A stretch of DNA of 64,000 nt. Origin: Gemmatimonadota bacterium (lineage in GTDB: Bacteria > Gemmatimonadota > Gemmatimonadetes > Gemmatimonadales > Gemmatimonadaceae). The notes under the pieces are model-generated. The model made no database searches, was not told the DNA's origin, and saw only the letters and a list, made by a program, of their open reading frames with translations. The stretch spans positions 36,042-100,041 of the forward strand of contig JAJPIM010000011.1 in the NCBI GenBank assembly GCA_021324775.1, written 5' to 3'. Positions 57,209 to 64,000 of the stretch are shown here, piece by piece. The translations under genes were made by a program, and so were the position numbers. Each line of letters starts with the position of its first letter. Within the stretch, counting starts at the first letter, position 1.

Positions 57209-59308
57209 GTGACACGCGCACACCGCATTGCCGCCCTCGCCCTCGTCGCCACGGCTGTCGTTTCCGTCGTGGCCGCGGGACGGGCCGCTGCGCAAGAAAC
57301 GCCGTCGGACACGCTCCTGACGGTCGGCCACTTCTTCGACCTCGAAGCAGTCAGCAGCCCCCAGATCTCGCCCGATGGGTCGCAGATCGTCTACACCCGC
57401 CGCTGGGTCAACAAGGTCGAAGACCGATACGAGTCCACGCTCTGGATCATGCGCGCCGATGGCACGCACAACCGGATGCTCACGAAAGGATCCGACCCGG
57501 AGTGGTCACCCGATGGCACCCGCATCGCGTACCTCGACGATGGTGAGCCCAAAGGTGCCCAGATCTATATGCGATGGACGGAAGGCGAACAGGGCCCCAC
57601 CCAACTCACGCATCTGACAGAGTCACCGGCCGACATCAAATGGTCGCCGGACGGCAGGTCGATCGGTTTCACGAGTTTCGTCCCCAAGCCGGCCACCTGG
57701 GCCATCGACATGCCCAAAGCCCCCGACTCGGCGCACTGGACCAAAGCGCCCCGCATCGTCGAATCACTGCACTACAAGGAAGACCGCCGCGGCTTCCAGG
57801 AGCCCGGCTTCCGGCACCTCTTCGTCGTCAGCATCGACGGGGGGCCCGCGCGCCAGCTCACGAGCGGCGACTGGAACGTCGGTGCGCGCTTCGATGGCCT
57901 CGCGTCCGGACCGGTCGGCTGGGATTGGACTCCCGACGGCAAGACGATCATCACCGAAGGCCTGAATGAGGCTGATGCCGACTATCATTTCCGCGATGCG
58001 ATTCTCTACGCGGTCGATGTCGCCTCCGGCACCACCCATGCTCTCACCACCGAGCACGGTTACTGGCGCTCACCCACCGTTTCGCCCGACGGCCGCCATA
58101 TCGCCTACGTCGGGTTCCCGTCCACCGACCAGACGTACCGCGCGAGCAATCTGTACGTGATGGACGCCGACGGGTCGCACGCCCACGCCCTCACCGAGTC
58201 ATTCGATCGCGACGCCGGTGAGCTCCACTGGGCTCACGACGGGAGCGGCGTGTACTTCGTCGCCGAGGACCACGGGTCCAACAACGTGCACTTCGCGCCC
58301 GCCGTCGGCGGCCCCGTCCGCTCCGTCACCTCCGGTCCCATGGTGGTATCGCTCGGTTCCATCTCGAACACCGGCGTCGCCGCCATCACCCGCGCGACGA
58401 GCCAGCGGCCGGCGGAAGTCGCGCGCATCGACCTGCACGCGAAGGCGCCCGAGCCGGTGCAGCTCACCCACGTCAACGAGGCCGCCCTCTCGCGGATCCG
58501 ACTGGGCACGCTCGAAGAGATCAACTACGCGTCGAGCGGTGGTGCGCACATCCAGGGCTGGGTCATCAAACCGCCGGGCTTCGATCCGTCGAAGAAGTAC
58601 CCGCTCATCATGGAGATCCACGGCGGCCCGCACGCGGAATACAATGTCGCCTTCAGCTACATGCTCCAGAACTTCGCGGCCAACAACTACGTCGTCATCT
58701 ATGTCAACCCGCGCGGCAGCACCGGCTACGGCACACCGTTCGGCGCGGCGATCAGCAAGGCGTACCCGGGCGTGGACTACGACGACCTCATGGCCGGCGT
58801 CGACACCGTTATCGGACGCGGATACATCGACACCAAGCGCATGTTCGTCGGCGGATGCAGCGGCGGCGGCGTGCTCTCGAGCTGGGTGATCGGACACACG
58901 ACCCGGTTTGCGGCGGCCGCCGTGCGATGCCCAGTCATCGACTGGATCAGCATGGCGGGCGAGACCGACATCCCGCTCTTCACGTTCGCCTGGTTCGACA
59001 AGCCGTACTGGGACGACCCCGACGCGTGGCTCAAGGAGTCCTCGCTCATGTACGTCAAGAACGTGACGACACCCACGCTGATCATGACGGGTGAGCTCGA
59101 CCGCCGCACGCCCATGCCGCAGAGCGAGGAATACTACGTGGCCCTCAAGATGCGGCACGTCCCGACAACACTGCTCCGCTTCGACAGCGAGTACCACGGC
59201 ACCGGCGGCCAGAAGCCGACGAATTTCATCCGCACCCAACTCTACATGCTGAGCTGGTACAAGCGCTACAGCACACCCTCCGCAACCGCGTCAGCGTCTT
59301 CGCCCTGA
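57209..59308 (+). CDS. S9 family prolyl oligopeptidase / acylaminoacyl-peptidase-like
   Basis: WD-like TolB repeats; KYPLIMEIHGGPHAEYNVAFSY; MFVGGCSGGGVLSSWVIGHT. Confidence 0.9.
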   Translation: MTRAHRIAALALVATAVVSVVAAGRAAAQETPSDTLLTVGHFFDLEAVSSPQISPDGSQIVYTRRWVNKVEDRYESTLWIMRADGTHNRMLTKGSDPEWSPDGTRIAYLDDGEPKGAQIYMRWTEGEQGPTQLTHLTESPADIKWSPDGRSIGFTSFVPKPATWAIDMPKAPDSAHWTKAPRIVESLHYKEDRRGFQEPGFRHLFVVSIDGGPARQLTSGDWNVGARFDGLASGPVGWDWTPDGKTIITEGLNEADADYHFRDAILYAVDVASGTTHALTTEHGYWRSPTVSPDGRHIAYVGFPSTDQTYRASNLYVMDADGSHAHALTESFDRDAGELHWAHDGSGVYFVAEDHGSNNVHFAPAVGGPVRSVTSGPMVVSLGSISNTGVAAITRATSQRPAEVARIDLHAKAPEPVQLTHVNEAALSRIRLGTLEEINYASSGGAHIQGWVIKPPGFDPSKKYPLIMEIHGGPHAEYNVAFSYMLQNFAANNYVVIYVNPRGSTGYGTPFGAAISKAYPGVDYDDLMAGVDTVIGRGYIDTKRMFVGGCSGGGVLSSWVIGHTTRFAAAAVRCPVIDWISMAGETDIPLFTFAWFDKPYWDDPDAWLKESSLMYVKNVTTPTLIMTGELDRRTPMPQSEEYYVALKMRHVPTTLLRFDSEYHGTGGQKPTNFIRTQLYMLSWYKRYSTPSATASASSP

Positions 59309-59400
59309 CATTTGTTCGACTTTCTACGTTCTCCCTCTCTACTCTCTACTTTCCGTAACGGGAAATGCGGTGCCATCCGCCGCGCACAATTGTCAGCCCT

Positions 59401-59773
59401 GGTAGGGGCCGGTCGCGACCGGCCCTATTGCTGCCGCACCGATCGATGGGGACGACCCAGTAGGAGCATCAACTAATCCAGGAGTTCCGCACCGTCGCAG
59501 CGGACAACGCAGCGGGCGCCGTTCGCGAACGGCGCAACACCGATACCGCGTCTAACTGGCCCCCATCGCCCAGCCGGTAGGGGCCGGTCGCGACCGGCCC
59601 TATTGCGGCCGCACCGATCGATGGGGACGACCCAGTAGGAGCATCAACTAATCCAGGAGTTCCGCACCGTCGCAGCGGACAACGCAGCGGGCGCCGTTCG
59701 CGAACCGAAGGTCGCCCTGTCGGGCAACGGCGCAACACGGATACCGCAGCTAACTGGCCCCCATCGCCCAGAC
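59401..59773. repeat. Tandem duplication of a ~175-bp intergenic unit (59401-59575 and 59576-59773)
   Basis: Near-identical copies beginning ggtaggggccggtcgcgaccggccctattg; copy 2 has a 23-nt insertion in the second palindrome. Confidence 0.9.
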
Positions 59774-59845
59774 GGATGCCGGGACGAATTGCACTGTTCT
59801 ACTTCCTACTTCTGCCTTTCTACTCTCTGCTTCTGTTCCGTTTTT

Positions 59846-62800
59846 CTACGGGTAGTCCAGCCCCACCCCGCCATGCCGGAACCCCAGCTCCCGTAACACC
59901 GGCGCCCGCGGACTCGAGATCGCCGCCGCTCCATCGATCGTCTCGAGCGTCGCCGCCTGGCGCCGCCGCTGCGCCCCACCGCCCCGCGACAGATAATCCA
60001 CGAGCGCCCGCACGGCAGCGAGAAGATCGGCATCCGAGAGATCCGGCGCGAGCGTGATTCGCCGCCCGCGACCTTCCGCGGCCAGCAACACAACGCCCCG
60101 CCGCATGACGAGCACCGCACCCGCTCCCCGCGGCCGAAGCAGCGGATCATGCCCCGCCTTGAGCGCGAGCGGCGACCGCGGCAACGAATACGGATTCGCG
60201 GGATCGCCGGCCCCGATCGCCACAACCGGCGCACCGGCGTCCTCCCGCACCGCGCGGAGCTGCTCCACCGCGTCGGGCAGCGCGAATTGCGCTCCGCCCA
60301 GCCCCGATACGAAGTACCCGCGCCGCACGTCGCCGCGATACTCCATCCGCTTGAGCTCACGATAGACGGATCGCCAGCTCACCGGCGGCCGCTCGCGACG
60401 CCACCAGTCGCGCGTCACGATCCCGTAGCGGTCGAGCCAATGCCGCGCGATCGCCGCCGCATGCTCGTCCTCGGGTAGATCCGGCCCCAGCGTCCCCGGG
60501 CTCGCGATCAACGACCACCGGCCAATCCACCCCGCATTCTGCGCCGGCCCCGGCAGATCCGGCCGCCGCCACCGCGGCAGCCGCGTTACGCTGACGCGCC
60601 GCTGCACGATACGGCCACTGCTCGGCGTATAGTCGGCCGGCAGCCACCGCGCCGGATCGGGCGCATCCCGCCGCGGACGGAGCGGCAGCGCCCGCGCACG
60701 AATGACTTCGCGCAACGCCTCGGCGGTGTCGTTCGTGACGAGTCCCGCCGCCACCAGCTCTCGCAATGCGTCCCGGGTCGCGAAGAGCCCGAGCCCGGCC
60801 GCCGCCTGCACGTCCGGCAGGAACGAGGCGCCCTGGCGCGCAAGCACGTCCCGAACCGCGACCGCCCCGTCGCTGAGCACCGCGCCGCCCGATGCCTCCA
60901 GCCACACCGCACCAGTGCCACGCTCGAAGAACCGGATCGTCGCCAACGCCGGCGCCGCGCCGCCGCTCGCAGCCGCCCGGCCGCCATCGTCCCGCTGGCC
61001 GCCCGCCCACACCAGGGCACCGTTGCCCGCGACGCGCGAGAGCCACGATGGCTCGTACTGCTGCACACGCGCGGGTAGCACATCGCGCTCCCACGCTGCG
61101 GCCGGCCGCGCCAGCCCCTCGAGTTGCTGCACCACTCGCGCCACACCCGCTTCGCCCGTGAGGCGGTCCCGCGGATCCACATGCTGCCACCGCTGCAGGA
61201 AAGCCGCGAACGCCGGCATGTCCGTCGGACTGATCTCCGCACGAAGCGCCGCGAGCGCCCGGCGTCGCGCGCGCTCCAGCAACGACCGCGAACACCATTC
61301 CGGTCCGGTCACGCCCGAACGGAATGCCCCGCGCACCAGGCGCCCCGCACGCTGCCAGTCGTCGAGACGCGCACCGATCCACCGCGCAGGCCACCCGTAC
61401 CGCGCCTGCACGTCAGCCACGGTCACCGGGCCCGCCAACGCGACGTACCGCGCCAGGATCTCGCGCCGCGCCGCTCGATCGCCATCCGATGCAGCCTGGT
61501 ATCGCCCGCGATCCTCGGCGGCGATGATGCGCGCGGGCTCCTCGCCGCCGTTCACGGGGAATGGCACGGCGCGCCCGCTATCGAGCAGCGCGGCGATGGG
61601 ATCATCCATCGATCGCCGCTCGTCCGCCGGCGCCACCCGCGCCCGCAGCTCGTCCATCCTCAGATCACCCGCACGTTCGAGCAGATGGGCCAGTGCGTCG
61701 GCATCCCGGGCCTGCCGCCGCGGGGCTGTCCCGCGCCGCTCGGCCACTACCGCCGCGAGGGCGCGCTCGGTCGCCTCATCCACGCCAACGCCCTCACTCC
61801 CCATCAGCTCGTCCAGCATGGACCGGTCGACCGCCAGCCACGACGCCGCGCGCTCGGCGCGCGGCGTATCGTCCACGTACAACCAGTCCATCACGAACGC
61901 GAATTGCAGCCCCGCCGCGAACGGCGACGGCTTGCTCGTCTCGACGACACGCACCGCGATCGTTCCATCGGTGATCGCCTGCAGCACGCCCGACAGCGCA
62001 CTCACGTCGAACGCGTCCTGCAGCACTTCGCGGTAGGTCTCGACCAGGATCGGAAACGCCGGGAATTGGCGTACCGCTTCGAGCAGGTCGAGCGCCTTGA
62101 GCCGCTGAAGCCAGAGCGGCATGCGCCGGCGGGCCGAGCCCCGCGGCAGGAGCAGCGCTCGCCCCGCATTCATCCGGAACCGCGCACCGAAGAGCGGCGA
62201 GGTCCCCACCTCGCTGATCACACGCCGCTCCGCGTCGGCGGCCGAAAGGTCGAGCAGGACCTGGATCGGCGGTGCGTTCCCCAGGTCGGGGAGCCTGAGC
62301 ATGATGCCGTCGTCGCTCGTCTGCACCTGCACATCGGCATGGTCGCCGAGCGTTTCGCGCATCCGCTGCGCGAGCGCCATGCCCCAGGGCGCGTTCACCC
62401 GGCCGCCGTAGATCGAGTGAACGATGATCCGCACCGCACCCATCTCGTCGCGGAAATGCTCGACGAGTATCGTCTGGTCGTCCGGCACGATGCCCGTCGC
62501 CGCCCGCTGCTCGGCGATGTACGCGCGAAGATTTCGCACGCTCGCCTCGTCGCAGCGGTACATGGCACCCAGCGCCGCATCGTCCAGCTCGCCCGCCGCC
62601 AGCTCGCGCCGGAGCCGCCCCACTCGCCGGGACAGATCCACACTGCGCGTCGAAAACTCGCCGTGCCAGAACGGCAATCGCGCGGGCGCGCCGGGTGCGG
62701 GGACGACGATCACGCGGTCGTGTTCGATCGTGGCGATGCGCCACGTCGCCGAGCCGAGTTGGAACACATCACCGACCCGCGACTCGTGCACGAACTCTTC

Positions 62801-64000
62801 GTCCAGCTCGCCGAGCCGGGTGCGGTCCGGGAGGTTGACCGAGTAGAGACCGCGATCGGGAATCGTCCCGCCGGAGATGACCGCCATCATCCGGCTGCCA
62901 CGCGACCCCGAGACCCGCCCGGTCGCGCGGTCCCAGGTGAGCCGCGGTTGCAGCTCGCTCGCCAGATCTGCCGGATATTTCCCGGCCAGCATCGCCAGGG
63001 TCTCGTCGAACGCGGTTCGCGTGAGCCGGTGATACGGATACGCCCGCCGGACGAGCGCGAACAGTGCGTCCGCGGTGGTCTCCTCGGCGGACGCGATGGC
63101 GACGAGGCTCTGCGCCAGCACGTCGAGTGCGTTCTGCGGGACGCGTGTCGCCTCGACCTCCCCCGCGATCATCGCCGCCGCGAGCGCCGCACACTCGGCC
63201 AGATCGTCGCGAAAAGTCGGAACGATGATCCCGTGGCTCACGTCGCCGAGCCGGTGGCCGGCGCGCCCGACCCGCTGCAGCCCGGCGGAGACGCGTTTTG
63301 GGCTCTGGAGCTGCAGGACGAGGTCGACCGAGCCGATGTCGATCCCCAGTTCCAGAGAGCTGGTCGTGACGAGCGCCGGCAGCTCGCCCGCTTTGAGTGC
63401 CCGCTCGAGTTCGAGCCGCCGCTCGCGCGACATCGACCCATGGTACGGCCGGGCGATTTCCGCCCCCGCGAGTTCGTTGAGGCGTGCGGCGATACGCTCC
63501 GCTTGCGCACGGTTGTTCACGAATACCAGCGTCGTCCGCCGGCCGCGGATGGCGTCGAGTGCGAGAGCAATCACCGCCGGCCAGACCGTCGGACCAACGT
63601 GCGTGAAATCCGCGACGGGCGTGCGGACGGTCAGCTCCATCGATTTGACGAGTCCGCAGTCGATGACCTCGACGGGCCGGAACGCGGCGCTATCCGATTG
63701 GGCCGCGGGAGCGCCCGGCCGCCCTCCAACTCCACAGTCCCCAGTCCCCGGCGTACGCGGTGCCTCGCACCCACCGAGGAACCGCGCGACCTCATCGAGC
63801 GGGCGCTGCGTCGCGGAGAGCCCGATCCGCTGTGGCGCATCTCGTCCCTGCGCGAGACAGAGGGCGTCGAGCCGCTCGAGGGTGAGCGCGAGGTGCGCGC
63901 CCCGCTTGGTGCCGGCGACCGCGTGAACCTCGTCGACGATCACCGTCTCGACGCCGAGCAGGCTCTCGCGGGCCCGGCTGGTGAGCATGAGGAACAGCGA
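59846..64000 (-). CDS. Lhr-like large DEAD/DEAH helicase (N-terminus beyond window)
   Basis: VIVDEVHAVAGTKRGAHLALTLERLDAL; IGLSATQRPLDEVARFLGG; TLVFVNNRAQAERIAARLNEL; VDLVLQLQSPKRVSAGLQRVGRAGH. Confidence 0.9.
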   Translation of the reverse strand, partial: SLFLMLTSRARESLLGVETVIVDEVHAVAGTKRGAHLALTLERLDALCLAQGRDAPQRIGLSATQRPLDEVARFLGGCEAPRTPGTGDCGVGGRPGAPAAQSDSAAFRPVEVIDCGLVKSMELTVRTPVADFTHVGPTVWPAVIALALDAIRGRRTTLVFVNNRAQAERIAARLNELAGAEIARPYHGSMSRERRLELERALKAGELPALVTTSSLELGIDIGSVDLVLQLQSPKRVSAGLQRVGRAGHRLGDVSHGIIVPTFRDDLAECAALAAAMIAGEVEATRVPQNALDVLAQSLVAIASAEETTADALFALVRRAYPYHRLTRTAFDETLAMLAGKYPADLASELQPRLTWDRATGRVSGSRGSRMMAVISGGTIPDRGLYSVNLPDRTRLGELDEEFVHESRVGDVFQLGSATWRIATIEHDRVIVVPAPGAPARLPFWHGEFSTRSVDLSRRVGRLRRELAAGELDDAALGAMYRCDEASVRNLRAYIAEQRAATGIVPDDQTILVEHFRDEMGAVRIIVHSIYGGRVNAPWGMALAQRMRETLGDHADVQVQTSDDGIMLRLPDLGNAPPIQVLLDLSAADAERRVISEVGTSPLFGARFRMNAGRALLLPRGSARRRMPLWLQRLKALDLLEAVRQFPAFPILVETYREVLQDAFDVSALSGVLQAITDGTIAVRVVETSKPSPFAAGLQFAFVMDWLYVDDTPRAERAASWLAVDRSMLDELMGSEGVGVDEATERALAAVVAERRGTAPRRQARDADALAHLLERAGDLRMDELRARVAPADERRSMDDPIAALLDSGRAVPFPVNGGEEPARIIAAEDRGRYQAASDGDRAARREILARYVALAGPVTVADVQARYGWPARWIGARLDDWQRAGRLVRGAFRSGVTGPEWCSRSLLERARRRALAALRAEISPTDMPAFAAFLQRWQHVDPRDRLTGEAGVARVVQQLEGLARPAAAWERDVLPARVQQYEPSWLSRVAGNGALVWAGGQRDDGGRAAASGGAAPALATIRFFERGTGAVWLEASGGAVLSDGAVAVRDVLARQGASFLPDVQAAAGLGLFATRDALRELVAAGLVTNDTAEALREVIRARALPLRPRRDAPDPARWLPADYTPSSGRIVQRRVSVTRLPRWRRPDLPGPAQNAGWIGRWSLIASPGTLGPDLPEDEHAAAIARHWLDRYGIVTRDWWRRERPPVSWRSVYRELKRMEYRGDVRRGYFVSGLGGAQFALPDAVEQLRAVREDAGAPVVAIGAGDPANPYSLPRSPLALKAGHDPLLRPRGAGAVLVMRRGVVLLAAEGRGRRITLAPDLSDADLLAAVRALVDYLSRGGGAQRRRQAATLETIDGAAAISSPRAPVLRELGFRHGGVGLDYP

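Overview
High-GC bacterial chromosome segment (gene content and repeat style suggest a Gemmatimonadota-like organism; this is inference). Most of the window is ordinary chromosome: a polyamine ABC transporter (PotB end, PotC, PotD) with a FAD amine oxidase, MgtC, threonine ammonia-lyase, RtcB, a UvrD-like helicase, an NHEJ locus (Ku, LigD, DUF72), a ClC channel operon with a MarR regulator, an amidohydrolase, a DAP-decarboxylase-like enzyme, MFS, a LuxR/histidine-kinase pair, an S9 peptidase and an Lhr-type helicase running off the right edge. The main accessory region is a ~12 kb genomic island (about 32538-44602) inserted in tRNA-Cys. It is bounded by a perfect 40-bp direct repeat of the tRNA anticodon-loop-to-5' half and carries an N-terminally truncated tyrosine integrase. 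Its cargo is a five-gene, same-strand operon that reads as a DISARM-like phage-defence locus: drmE-like, drmA helicase, drmB DUF1998 and drmC PLD. It contains no DNA methyltransferase but starts with a GNAT-ABC ATPase fusion protein. Other notable items: an atypical tRNA-like gene (GTG anticodon) just upstream of rtcB; a dispersed family of paired TCGCGA-centred palindromes, one inside an MFS gene, with a 23-24-nt hairpin module present 0, 1 or 2 times; G-quadruplex-type repeats in domain linkers of LigD and Lhr; a HipBA-like module next to a truncated FAD-oxidase remnant; and a duplicated ~90-bp 5' region shared by two unrelated genes.
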